64,000 nucleotides of DNA from contig JACKGY010000003.1 of NCBI GenBank assembly GCA_020639295.1, positions 124,001 through 188,000 on the forward strand, read 5' to 3'. Position 1 is the stretch's first letter; the number at the start of each line of letters is the position of its first letter. The DNA comes from Planctomycetota bacterium. Lineage in GTDB: Bacteria; Planctomycetota; GCA-002687715; DRQF01. The position numbers were made by a program, and so were the translations under genes. The notes under the pieces were generated by a model, which made no database searches, was not told where the DNA came from, and worked only from the letters and a program-made list of their open reading frames with translations. Shown piece after piece: positions 1 to 10,608 of the stretch.

Positions 1-656
1 TGCAGCTTGGAGACGGATCGTCGCAGGTGCTCCTCGCCGTCGGGCGGGAGCAGGAAGTTGATCGATCCCTCCCAGAGGATCTGGCGGTCGATCACGGCCA
101 GCCGGGCGTTGCTGTGCTTCTCGATCAGCTCGATGCCGCGCTCGCGGATCTCGTCCTCGACCAGGTTCGAGACCTTGCGGCAGAAGATCACCACCTGGCC
201 CTCCTGGTGGAGGACCCGGAGGAAGGCCTCGAGGTAGCGGCGCCAATGGTCGCCCTTGAGTTCGGGGGCGACGATCAGGATCTCGCGGCGGGCGCCGAGG
301 AGGTCGTCGAGGAAGGCCTCGGCGTAGGTGGCCTCGTTCATCACCCGGGTCTCGAGGCCGCGGCCCTCGCCCTGGACCACGCGCAGGGCCTGCACCAGCG
401 CCGGCGAGATCCGGCCCTTGAACAGGCTCGAGACCTGCACCGAACTCAGGTCCGGCCGGTCGGCGAGCACCTCCTTCAGGTGATCACGGATCGAGCGCGG
501 CGCCAGCCAGTCCGGGTTGATGGTCTCGCCGGCGCGGTAGGCCTGGATGACCAGCTCGGCCAGCTCGGCCTCGCCGATCTGCCAGCCGGAGACGATCGAC
601 TCGAGTTTCTGCCCCTGGCGGAACAGGCGGATGATGGTCTCGTGCCGGGCGGTCAT
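1..656 (-). CDS. HTH plus phospholipase D-like domain protein (3'-truncated by window edge)
   Basis: An open frame runs from an ATG at 656 down to base 1 without a stop, so the C-terminus lies outside the window. The first ~50 residues look like the helix-turn-helix found after RecQ-type helicases (LFRQGQKLESIVSGWQIGEA). Residues ~105-218 resemble a PLD-like domain: a strand reading REILIVAPELKGDHW, then FCRKVSNL, then NARLAVIDRQILWEGSINF. PLD enzymes carry HxK(x)4D followed by GSxN. Here the block reads NxR(x)4D-GSIN, so the usual His and Lys are replaced and catalysis is doubtful. Such domains are often the C-terminal part of DNA helicase or nuclease proteins. The gene lies 22 bases after pfkA on the same strand and may be co-transcribed. 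Substrate unknown. Confidence 0.7.
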   Translation of the reverse strand, partial: MTARHETIIRLFRQGQKLESIVSGWQIGEAELAELVIQAYRAGETINPDWLAPRSIRDHLKEVLADRPDLSSVQVSSLFKGRISPALVQALRVVQGEGRGLETRVMNEATYAEAFLDDLLGARREILIVAPELKGDHWRRYLEAFLRVLHQEGQVVIFCRKVSNLVEDEIRERGIELIEKHSNARLAVIDRQILWEGSINFLLPPDGEEHLRRSVSKL

Positions 657-678
657 CGCCGGGCTCCGCGCCGGCGCA

Positions 679-1755
<1,077 letters not shown>

Positions 1756-1789
1756 TTCCCCGTTCTCCCGAACCGCGCGGGCCTCGTCG

Positions 1790-1818
1790 TTGACGCCCGC
1801 CTGACGCGGCGACACAAT
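1790..1818 (+). promoter_or_regulatory. Sigma70-type promoter of maf/dhs
   Basis: TTGACG at 1790-1795, a 17-base spacer and CACAAT at 1813-1818. Predicted transcription start near 1825, about 35 bases before the maf ATG. It lies in the short divergent region between pfkA and maf. Confidence 0.5.
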
Positions 1819-1860
1819 GCGCCGCCCGAACCATCGAAGCAATTGCGGCGGCAAAAAACA

Positions 1861-2466
1861 ATGTCGGGAAGCGAGCAGACCCTCATCCTGGCCTCGGGCT
1901 CCGGCATCCGACGGCAACTCCTCGAACAGGCCGGCTTCCGCTTCCGGGTCGACCCGGCCGACCTGGACGAGGCCGAGCTCCAGACCCGGATCGCCGATCC
2001 CCGGCGGCTGGCGGTCGAGCTGGCCCAGGCCAAGGCCCGGGCGGTGGCGCCTCGGCATCCGGGCGCGCTGGTGCTCGGTTCCGACCAGGTCTTCAGCCTC
2101 GACGGCCGGGTCGTGGCCAAGCCGGAGGACCGCGTCGCCCTGGCCGCGAAGCTGCGCGCGATGTCGGGCCGCACGCACCGCTTCGACTGCGGCTTCGCCC
2201 TGGTCCGCGACCAGGAGGTGCTGCTCGCCGACCTCGATTCGGTCGAGGTCGACTTCCACCGGCTGGGCGAGGACGAGATCGCCGCCTACGTCGCGCTCGG
2301 CGAGGGCCTCGGCTGCGCCGGCGGCTATCGCCTGGAGGAGCGCGGCCTGCGCTTCGTGAAAGCCGTGCGCGGCAACCAGTTCACGGTCTACGGCCTGCCG
2401 ATGATCCCGCTCATGGGCTGGCTGCGCGACCAGGGACTGCTCGATGGCTACCTGAAGAAGGACTGA
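1861..2466 (+). CDS. Maf family nucleotide pyrophosphatase, YceF-like
   Basis: The 201-residue protein starts MSGSEQTLILASGSGIRR, the Maf signature in which a Ser/Arg loop binds phosphates. GSDQVFSLDG carries the Asp of the Maf active site and matches the YceF subgroup, known to hydrolyse 7-methyl-GTP, better than the dTTP/UTP subgroup. GCAGGYRLEERG and GLPMIPL are the usual C-terminal Maf blocks. It removes non-canonical nucleoside triphosphates in the cytoplasm. The ATG at 1861 was chosen because the longer open frame upstream has no Maf similarity and begins inside pfkA. The stop is four bases before the next gene, so the two are likely co-transcribed. Exact substrate is inferred. Confidence 0.88.
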   Translation: MSGSEQTLILASGSGIRRQLLEQAGFRFRVDPADLDEAELQTRIADPRRLAVELAQAKARAVAPRHPGALVLGSDQVFSLDGRVVAKPEDRVALAAKLRAMSGRTHRFDCGFALVRDQEVLLADLDSVEVDFHRLGEDEIAAYVALGEGLGCAGGYRLEERGLRFVKAVRGNQFTVYGLPMIPLMGWLRDQGLLDGYLKKD

Positions 2467-2470
2467 GACG

Positions 2471-3475
2471 ATGAGCAAGTACACCGAGCGCCCGATCATC
2501 CCGATCGATCCCGACCGTTCCCGCAGCGCCCTCCAGATCCTGGAGGCCCTCGGCGACTGCTCCTTCCAGGGCCGCAACCTGAACCTCGCCCTGCAGGTGC
2601 TCGAGACCATGTACCAGGACGAGGGCGCCGGCGTGGTCCTCACCCTCGCCGGGGCGATGGTTCCGGCCGGCATGGGCGAGGTCGTCTGCCGGCTGATGGA
2701 GAAGGGGATCATCCAGGCCATCGTCTCGACCGGCGCCAACATCTCGCACGACCTGGTCAACGCCGCCAAGGGCGGCCATGGCCACTACCTCGGCGACCCC
2801 GGGGCCGACGACGACGAGCTCTACGAGCACCGGATCAACCGGATCTACGACACCAACCTGCCCGAGGAGAACTACCTGGCGGCGGAGAAGGTCCTCGAGG
2901 CCATCTGGCGGCCGATCCAGGAGGCGCACGACGCCGCCGAGCCGGGCCGACCGCTGATCCTGCCGCCCAGCGAGGTCTTCCGGCGCACCGGCGCCGCGCT
3001 CTCGGAGCAGGGCCGGCGTTCGATCATGGCCGTGGCCCACGAGACCGGGACGCCGATCTACTGCGGCGCCACTTCCGATAGCGAGTTCTGTCTCAACTTC
3101 GCCCGCTTCCGCTATCGTGGCTGGTGCAACATGATCCTGGACGAGATCGACGATCTGTTCCGGATGGGCGACTGGATCCGGGCCTACGAGCGCCGCGGCG
3201 CCCTCATCGTCGGCGGCGGCGTGCCCCGGAACTGGGCCCAGCAGATCTTCCCCCTGCTCGACATGATCGACGACCAGCACTTTCCGGGCTACGACTACGG
3301 CGTCCGGATCTCGACCGACAACGTGGTCTTCGGCGGTCTGTCGGGCTGCACCATCTCGGAGAGCAAGAGCTGGGGCAAGTACGGCAGTCACGCCCGCTTC
3401 GCCGAGGTCGCCTGCGACGCCACCATCGCCTTGCCGGTCCTCACCGCGGCGCTCTTCGACCGACTCGGACTCTGA
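2471..3475 (+). CDS. Deoxyhypusine synthase-like protein
   Basis: The 334-residue product belongs to the deoxyhypusine synthase family, NAD-dependent enzymes that transfer the aminobutyl group of spermidine. Family blocks visible are LTLAGAMVPAGMGE near residue 55, STGANISHDL near 85, GTPIYCGATSDSE near 195, VGGGVPRNWAQQ near 245 and ESKSWGKYG near 297, where the Lys corresponds to the catalytic lysine of the eukaryotic enzyme. Bacteria lack eIF5A, so the substrate is probably not eIF5A; bacterial relatives have been linked to polyamine synthesis or have no known role. It follows the maf gene by four bases. The start has an AAGGA stretch about eight bases upstream. Role uncertain, family confident. 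Confidence 0.88.
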   Translation: MSKYTERPIIPIDPDRSRSALQILEALGDCSFQGRNLNLALQVLETMYQDEGAGVVLTLAGAMVPAGMGEVVCRLMEKGIIQAIVSTGANISHDLVNAAKGGHGHYLGDPGADDDELYEHRINRIYDTNLPEENYLAAEKVLEAIWRPIQEAHDAAEPGRPLILPPSEVFRRTGAALSEQGRRSIMAVAHETGTPIYCGATSDSEFCLNFARFRYRGWCNMILDEIDDLFRMGDWIRAYERRGALIVGGGVPRNWAQQIFPLLDMIDDQHFPGYDYGVRISTDNVVFGGLSGCTISESKSWGKYGSHARFAEVACDATIALPVLTAALFDRLGL

Positions 3476-3552
3476 GCGGGGGAAGGACGGAACCCCGGTC
3501 CGCGCGCGGTGTTTCCAGCGGCGAAAAGCAAGTCGCGGGAATTGGGGGTGAA

Positions 3553-3580
3553 TTGTTTTCCTCCTTGCCGCGTTTAGACT
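3553..3580 (+). promoter_or_regulatory. Sigma70-type promoter of the TolC/MacAB operon
   Basis: TTGTTT at 3553-3558, a 16-base spacer and TAGACT at 3575-3580. The predicted start near 3587 gives a ~50-base leader to the ATG at 3639. The same -10 hexamer recurs upstream of the helicase gene (37962-37967) and at 19464-19469. Confidence 0.55.
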
Positions 3581-3638
3581 TGCGTAGGTGGCGCCGACCT
3601 GAGCCTGGCGCCGTCGCCCGGATTCCGCTCGAGAGCCC

Positions 3639-5357
3639 ATGTTCCTAGACGACGCCCCTTCAATCCCCGACCGGCGGGGTCGGCCGCCGGCCGGCAGACT
3701 CGTTCCCTTCCTGGTCCTGCTCCTGGTCTCGGCCTGCAAGAGCCCGGAGACCTACGAGGCCGAGGCCGACGCCGAGGCCTATGGCGTGGTCCGCTGGGGC
3801 CGCGAGCTGGCCGGGCAGGCCCCGGAGCCGGACTTCGACCTGGCCCAGGTCGATCGCCTGCGCGACAGCCTGATCCTGGCCCACTCCCTCGACGAGGAGC
3901 CCGGCCCGCGGGAGCGGCTGGCGCTGGAGGGGGCCTCGGTCACCGTCGACCTGGCCTCCACCCTGGAGATCGCCGCCCGCAACAGCCGCGAGTTCCAGAC
4001 CCAGAAGGAGACCCTCTACCTGACCGCTCTCGACCTGACCGGCTCCTGGCACGACTACCAGGTCAACTGGTTCGGGATGCAGAGCGTCGACTTCGCCGCC
4101 CTCGGCGACGGCGACGACTCCAGCCGCCTGTCCCTGGCCGAGAACGGCTCCTTCGGCTTCACCCGCCTGCTCGAGGCCGGTGGCGCCCTGACCCTGTCCA
4201 TCGGCGACAGCGTCACCCGTTTCCTCTCCGACCCGATGAGCACGGTGGCGACCACCTTCGCCACCCTGACCCTGAGCCTGCCCTTCCTGCGCGGCGCCGG
4301 GCGCGAGATCGCCTACGAGCGCGTGACCCAGGCCGAGCGCAACGTGGTCTACTCGGTCCGCCAGTACGAACGCTTCAAGCGCGAGTTCGCGGTCAGCGTG
4401 ACCTCGGAGTACCTCCGCCTGCTGCAGGACGCGCAGACCGCCGCCAACGAGAACCGCAACCTGGATCGCCGGCGGATCACCGCGGAGGAGAACCGTGCCC
4501 TCGGCGAGGCCGGTCGCCTGGCCCGGACCGACGTCGAGCGCGCCAACCAGGCCGAGCTCTCGGCCGAGAACCGGGTGGTCATCGCCGCCCAGCAGTTCGC
4601 CAACTCGCGGGACCGCTTCAAGCTGACCCTCGGCATTCCCACCGACGCGCGGCTCGAGATCGACGTCCTCGACCTCGACCGGATCAAGGCCGCGGGCCTG
4701 GGCGGCGTCCCGGTCGACGAGACCCGCGCGACCCTGATCGCGCTGCGGAATCGTCTCGACCTCGCCACCAGCCAGGGCCGGGCGGTGGACGCCCGGCGGC
4801 GGGTCGCGGTCGCCCGCGACGCGCTGCTCGCGGGCCTCGACCTCACGGCCAGCATCGACCTGGGATCGAACGACTTCGGCGAGAACTCCTTCCGCCTCGA
4901 CCCGATCGGCAACGCCGACTACCGGCTGGGCTTCGACCTCGACCTGCCCTTCGACCGGATCCAGGAACGCAACGCCTATCGCGAGGCCCTGATCGCCTAC
5001 GACGCGGCCCGGCGCGCCTACGAGGGCTTCGAGGACCAGGTGAAGCTGCAGGTGCGCAGCGCGCTGCGCAACCTGCACCAGGCGTCGGAGTCCTACCGCA
5101 TCCAGGTGGGCTCGCTCGAGGTGTCGCAGACCAACGTCGACGCCGCCAGCCTGCTCAAGGACGCCGGTCAGGGCACCACCCTCGACCTGCTCGATGCCCA
5201 GAACGACCTGATCGCCGCCGAGAACGCGGTTCTCGACGCCCTCGTCAACTACAAGATCGCCGAACTCCAGCTCTTTCGCGACATGGGAATCCTGAGCGTC
5301 GACTCGCGCGGGATCGATCGCGAGCTGACCATGATGCGGCTAAAGGAGGAGGACTGA
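3639..5357 (+). CDS. TolC-like outer membrane efflux lipoprotein
   Basis: The 572-residue protein has a charged N-terminus, a hydrophobic stretch and a lipobox (LLLVSAC, Cys near residue 32), so it should be a lipoprotein. The body has the TolC/OEP pattern of two repeats rich in long Ala/Arg/Glu helices: residues ~100-330 and ~350-560. Typical lines are SLPFLRGAGREIAYERVTQAE and, in the second repeat, LLKDAGQGTTLDLLDAQNDL, which closely matches the conserved end of OEP repeats. It would form the outer membrane channel for the adaptor and ABC pump encoded directly downstream; the next ATG follows the stop after two bases. Substrate is unknown. Confidence 0.9.
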   Translation: MFLDDAPSIPDRRGRPPAGRLVPFLVLLLVSACKSPETYEAEADAEAYGVVRWGRELAGQAPEPDFDLAQVDRLRDSLILAHSLDEEPGPRERLALEGASVTVDLASTLEIAARNSREFQTQKETLYLTALDLTGSWHDYQVNWFGMQSVDFAALGDGDDSSRLSLAENGSFGFTRLLEAGGALTLSIGDSVTRFLSDPMSTVATTFATLTLSLPFLRGAGREIAYERVTQAERNVVYSVRQYERFKREFAVSVTSEYLRLLQDAQTAANENRNLDRRRITAEENRALGEAGRLARTDVERANQAELSAENRVVIAAQQFANSRDRFKLTLGIPTDARLEIDVLDLDRIKAAGLGGVPVDETRATLIALRNRLDLATSQGRAVDARRRVAVARDALLAGLDLTASIDLGSNDFGENSFRLDPIGNADYRLGFDLDLPFDRIQERNAYREALIAYDAARRAYEGFEDQVKLQVRSALRNLHQASESYRIQVGSLEVSQTNVDAASLLKDAGQGTTLDLLDAQNDLIAAENAVLDALVNYKIAELQLFRDMGILSVDSRGIDRELTMMRLKEED

Positions 5358-5359
5358 CC

Positions 5360-7143
5360 ATGACCCGTGGCCCGCGTCTCGTCGCCGCCCTGGCGACCTT
5401 GCTCCTGCTCGCCGCCTGCGGCGACGACCAGCAGAAGATCGAATACCAGACCTACACCGCCCGGGTCGGCGACCTGAGGATCTCGATCAGCCAGAAGGGC
5501 ACGATCGAGGCCCGCGATCCGCTCAGCGTGGTCAACCCGATCGAGGGCACCTCGCTCCTGCTCGACATCGCTCCGGAGGGCAGCTTCGTCAAGAAGGGCG
5601 ACCAGCTGTTCACCCTCGACGTTTCAGATCAGCAGGATCGCATCCTCCAGCAGCAGATCTCGACCTCGGGCGCCGAGCAGGCGTTGTTCAGCGCCAAGCA
5701 GCAGCTCGAGATCACCAAGCAGCAGAACGAGAGCGACATCAAGCAGGCCGAGCTCGACGTGCTGTTCGCCGAGCTCGATCTCGAGCAGTACGTGGAGGGC
5801 GACCTGCCGCGCGAGAAGGAGGGCGTCAACGCCGAGATCACGATCGCGCGCGAACAGCGGGAACGGGCCAAGGAAACCCTGACCTGGAGCGAGCAGCTGG
5901 CCGAGAAGGGCTTCATCTCCCAGGACAAGCTGAAGGGCGATCGGTTCTCGGTGAAGCGCTTCGAGATCGAGGAGGACCTCGCCCTGCGCAAGCTCGAGGT
6001 GCTCGACAACTACACCTCGAAGAAGCGCAAGCGCGAGCTGGAGAGCAAGCTTGAGGAGTCGAAGCGCGAGCTCGTCCGGGTCAACGCGCGCTGCGAGGCG
6101 GCCCTGAGCCAGAAGCAGGTCGAGGTCGAGAGCCGTTCGGCCCAGTTCGACCTGGAGAAGAAGAAGCTCGAACGTCTCCAGGAGCAGATCGCCAACAACA
6201 TCGTCTACGCGCCGCGCGACGGCGTCGTCATCTACGCCCGCGAGGGCGGGCGCCGTGACTCGCGACCGATCGAGGAGGGCGCCAACGTCCGCAAGGGCCA
6301 GATCATCTGCGAGCTGCCCGACATGGAGCAGGTGCTGGTCGACGTCGACGTCCACGAGAGCTCGGTCCACATGGTCTCGATCGGCCTACCGGTCCTGGTC
6401 AAGACCGACACCGGCGAGACCATCCAGGGCGCGATCGAGAGCGTGGCCACCATCGCCGATTCGCAGTCCTGGTACCGCAACCCGGACCTCAAGGTCTACT
6501 CGACCAAGGTCACGATCCCGAATCCGGGCAATCGGCTGAAGCCGGGGATGAACTGCTACGCCGAGATCATCGTCGACAACCTCGTGAACGTGATCTCGAT
6601 CCCGGTCTACACGGTCTTCGACAACGGCCAGCAGACCTACTGCTACGTCGAGAAGGACGGCGCGATCGAGCTGCGCGAGATCGCGGTGGGTCTCCACAAC
6701 AACGAACGCATCGAAGTGAAGAGCGGCCTCGCCGAGGGCGAGAAGGTGCTTCTCGCGGTCCCCGCCGACGCCCCGCCGGTGCCGAAGATGAAGGTCGGCG
6801 AGGAGGCTCCGGCCACGGTCGTGAAGCCGGACGCGGCCACCGGAACCGGCAAGCCGGCGGCGGTTCCGGGACCCGGTTCGGCGGCGGGGAGCGGGCGCTC
6901 CTCCGATGCCCCCGGTCGCCCGGCCGAGAACGGGGCCGGGCAGGCTGGTCCCCGTCGTACCGGCGGCGAGGGCGCTCCCGGGGCCGAGGGCAATGCCCGG
7001 CGCGGCAACCGTGGGCCGATGACCGAGGAGCAGCGGCAGCGCATGGAGGAGATGCGCAAGAAGTTCGAGGGCATGTCCCCGGAAGAGCGGCAGAAGGCGA
7101 TGGAAGAGTTCCGCAAGCGTCGCAGCGAGGGGCAGAACGACTG

Positions 7144-7144
<1 letters not shown>
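5360..7144 (+). CDS. MacA-like periplasmic adaptor lipoprotein
   Basis: The 594-residue protein begins with a signal peptide ending in the lipobox LLLAAC near residue 20. Residues ~35-80 and ~285-320 form the split lipoyl/barrel-sandwich motif (NNIVYAPRDGVVIYAREGG). Between them lies a long coiled-coil hairpin (~90-275), longer than in standard MacA and suited to reach a TolC-like protein. Residues ~330-475 form the beta-barrel and membrane-proximal part. The last ~110 residues are a Pro/Gly/Ala-rich linker plus a charged helix with two related lines, MTEEQRQRMEEMRKKFEGM and SPEERQKAMEEFRKRR, not part of usual MacA. It overlaps the ATPase gene by one base (TGATG). It links the outer channel to the MacB pump. 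Confidence 0.9.
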
Positions 7145-7853
<709 letters not shown>

Positions 7854-7857
<4 letters not shown>

Positions 7858-9125
7858 TGAGCACCGGCTACCGGATCGTGATCCTGGGTTTCCGGAGCCT
7901 CCGGGCCCACATCCTCCGCAGCGTGCTGACCATGCTGGGCATCCTCTTCGGTGTCGGTTCGGTCATCGCCATGCTGGCCTTCGGCGAGGGCACGGCCCAG
8001 GAGGCCCAGGAGCAGCTGAAGGCCCTCGGCTCCACCAACATCATCCTGAAGAGCAAGAAGCCCACCGACACCGGCAACCAGGCCGCGGGCAACGAGGCCT
8101 CGGTCCGCTTCGGTCTGCGCTACGACGATGCCCTCTTGATCAGCGAGACCGTGCCCGACGTCAAGGTCACCGTGCCGGCGCGCGACTATCCGAAGAAGGT
8201 CCAGTTCGAGACCAGGCAGGCCGACGCGGTCATCCGTGGCACCGTGCCCTGGTTCCCGAAGGTCTCCAACCTGAGGATGATCGACGGCGCCTTCTTCGGC
8301 GACATCCATACCCGTGATCACGCCAACGTCTGCGTGCTCACCAAGGAGATCGCCCGCAGCCTGTTCTCCTTCGAGTATCCGGTCGGCAAGACGATCAAGA
8401 TCGACTACGACCCCTACATCGTCATCGGCGTCATCGAGGAGAAGACCGGGGTCAAGAAGGCGGACGGCGGCGAGACCGAGACCAACCGCAACATCATCTA
8501 CATTCCGATCACCTCCTCGCGGGTCTACCTCGGCGAGCAGATCGTCAGCCGGACCAGCGGCAGCTTCATCCGCGAGGACGTCGAGCTGCACGAGATCCAG
8601 GTCCAGGCCCGGGAGATCGACGACGTGCTGCCGGTCGCCGCCAGCGTCAAGCGCGTGATCGAACACGCCCACAAGGACAAGGACTACGACATCGTCGTCC
8701 CGCTGGAACTGATCGAGACCCAGCGCAAGCAGAGCGCCCTGTTCAAGGTCTTCCTGGCCCTGATCGCCAGCATCTCGCTCCTGGTCGGCGGCATCGGCAT
8801 CATGAACATCATGCTGGCCTCGGTCACGGAAAGGACCCGGGAGATCGGCATCCGGCGCGCCCTCGGCGCCCGCAAGGAGCACATCGTCGCCCAGTTCCTG
8901 GTCGAGACGGTGACCCTGTCGTCGCTCGGCGGCGCGCTGGGGGTCCTGGTCGGCGTGTTCACGCCCTGGATCGTCGAGGTGACGATGCACAAGCCGGCGA
9001 TCGTGCGCATGGACTCGGTGCTCCTCAGTTTCAGCGTCTCGGCCCTGGTCGGTATCGTCTTCGGCCTGTATCCTGCGGTCCGGGCCGCCGGGCTCGACCC
9101 GATCGAAGCCCTGAGGCACGAGTGA
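7854..9125 (+). CDS. MacB-type ABC transporter permease
   Basis: The 423-residue protein has one transmembrane segment at residues ~20-42, a periplasmic domain of ~230 residues and three C-terminal segments (~290-315, 340-370, 385-405), the FtsX/MacB layout. The conserved block GGIGIMNIMLASVTERTREI is followed by GIRRALGARKEHI, the coupling region that contacts the ATPase. The C-terminus GLDPIEALRHE is typical of the family. ATG at 7854 overlaps the ATPase stop; ATG at 7857 is an equal alternative one codon later. It mechanically transmits ATPase movements to the adaptor and TolC-like channel rather than moving substrate through the inner membrane. Substrate could be peptides, lipoproteins or small molecules. 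Confidence 0.92.
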
Positions 9126-9146
9126 GTTCCGGACGTTGACCGCGCC

Positions 9147-10421
9147 ATGAGCGACTTCTGGCTGACGGCGGCCTGGCTGGTCACCGTCTTCCTGTTCCTC
9201 CTGTCGGCCTTCTTCAGCAGCTCGGAGACCGCGATCATGTCGGTCAACCGCCTGCGGCTGAAGTCGCTGGTCGACCAGGGCGATCGCCGGGCCTCCTGCG
9301 TCGACCGGCTCCTGGGCAACTCGCCCCGGCTGCTCTCGGGCATCCTCCTCGGCAACAACTTCGCCAACGTGATGCTGGCCTCGCTGGCCACGGCCATCGC
9401 CGTGCCGCTCTGGGGCGAGTTCGCGCCGCTCTACGTCAGCCCGATCCTCACCGTCCTCCTCTTGGTCTTCGCCGAGATCGTCCCCAAGACCCTGGCGGCG
9501 AAGAAGCCCCTGGCGCTCGCCCGGATCACCGCGCCGCCGCTCGAGTTCTTCATCCGCGTCACCGCGCCGATGATCGGCGTCACCACGCGCCTGGCCAACA
9601 TCCTGATCCGGCCCTTCGTCGGCGCCGAGGAGGGGCAGGGCGACGAGGCGGTGAAGCCGGAGGATCTCGTGGTCATCGCCAACGTCGGCCGCGAGGCCGG
9701 CACCCTCGGACCGATGACCCAGAACATCCTCCACGGCGCCTACGAGTTCTCGGTCACCACCGTGCTCGACGTCATGGTGCCGCGACACGAGATGGTGAGC
9801 ATGTCGGTGGAGGAAGGGCTCCAGGGCTTCGAGGACCTGGTCCGCAAGAAGGGTCACACCCGCATCCCCGTCTACCGCGAGAACGACGAGGACATCATCG
9901 GCATCCTTCACGCCAAGGACCTGCTGCACCGCCCGGGTCGGCCCGAGCGGGTCCGCGACCTCGAGGACATCCTCCGACCGGCGGTCTTCGTGCCCGAGCA
10001 GACCCTGCTCGGGCGGGCCATCCGGCGGATGCAGCAGTCGAAGAGCGAGATGCTCTTCGTGGTGGACGAGTACGGCGGTCTCGAGGGCCTGGTGACGCTC
10101 AAGGATCTCGTGGAGGAGCTGATCGGCGAGATCGAGGACGAGCACATGAAGGGCCGCAACCGGCGCATCGACGTCGTCCGGCCCGGCTGCGTCGTCGCCG
10201 ACGCGACCATCAGCCTGCGCTACCTGAAGCGGCGGTCCGGCATCGACCTGATCGGTTCCGGCGCCCGGACCCTGGGCGGTCTCCTGGTCGGCGAGAACCC
10301 GGGCGAGCTGGCCGCGGGCCGGCAGATCTCCTGGCGCGGCTTCCAGTTCACCATCCTGTCGATGAGCGGGCGCTTCCTCGGCCGCATCCGCATCGATCTC
10401 CCCGAACAGGACGAGGATTAG
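9147..10421 (+). CDS. CNNM/CorC family transporter with CBS domains
   Basis: The 424-residue membrane protein has an N-terminal CNNM (DUF21) domain with about four transmembrane segments (residues ~8-30, 60-85, 90-110, 130-150), including FFSSSETAIMSVNRLRL and GNNFANVMLA. Two CBS domains follow (~205-330; MVPRHEMVSM and DEYGGLEGLVTLKDLVEEL), then a CorC/HlyC-type C-terminal domain (~345-420). Relatives are magnesium or cobalt exporters or regulators of magnesium homeostasis. It lies 21 bases downstream of the MacB permease on the same strand and may be read from the same transcript, though a functional link is not evident. Confidence 0.9.
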   Translation: MSDFWLTAAWLVTVFLFLLSAFFSSSETAIMSVNRLRLKSLVDQGDRRASCVDRLLGNSPRLLSGILLGNNFANVMLASLATAIAVPLWGEFAPLYVSPILTVLLLVFAEIVPKTLAAKKPLALARITAPPLEFFIRVTAPMIGVTTRLANILIRPFVGAEEGQGDEAVKPEDLVVIANVGREAGTLGPMTQNILHGAYEFSVTTVLDVMVPRHEMVSMSVEEGLQGFEDLVRKKGHTRIPVYRENDEDIIGILHAKDLLHRPGRPERVRDLEDILRPAVFVPEQTLLGRAIRRMQQSKSEMLFVVDEYGGLEGLVTLKDLVEELIGEIEDEHMKGRNRRIDVVRPGCVVADATISLRYLKRRSGIDLIGSGARTLGGLLVGENPGELAAGRQISWRGFQFTILSMSGRFLGRIRIDLPEQDED

Positions 10422-10554
10422 GACCTCGGCGCTCCACGCCCGTCTCGCCCCGGACCGCGGTCCGGCCCGGCGCAGGTCGAGGGCATCCCCGGCGCGCGCC
10501 CCGGAAGGCAACGGGCGGCTCGCGATCCGGATCGGCGAGAGGCCGGGACATGAA

Positions 10555-10588
10555 GAAGGCCCGACGCTGGCTGCGCCGGGCCTCCTTC
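10555..10588. terminator. Bidirectional terminator hairpin
   Basis: GAAGG and CCCG at 10555-10563 pair with CGGG and CCTTC at 10577-10588, with a three-base bulge. Read on the minus strand the right side is CGGGCCTTCTTC, a T-rich tail. It separates the converging transporter gene and the secreted-protein gene. Confidence 0.55.
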
Positions 10589-10608
10589 GTTGATGAAACG
10601 GACCTCCC

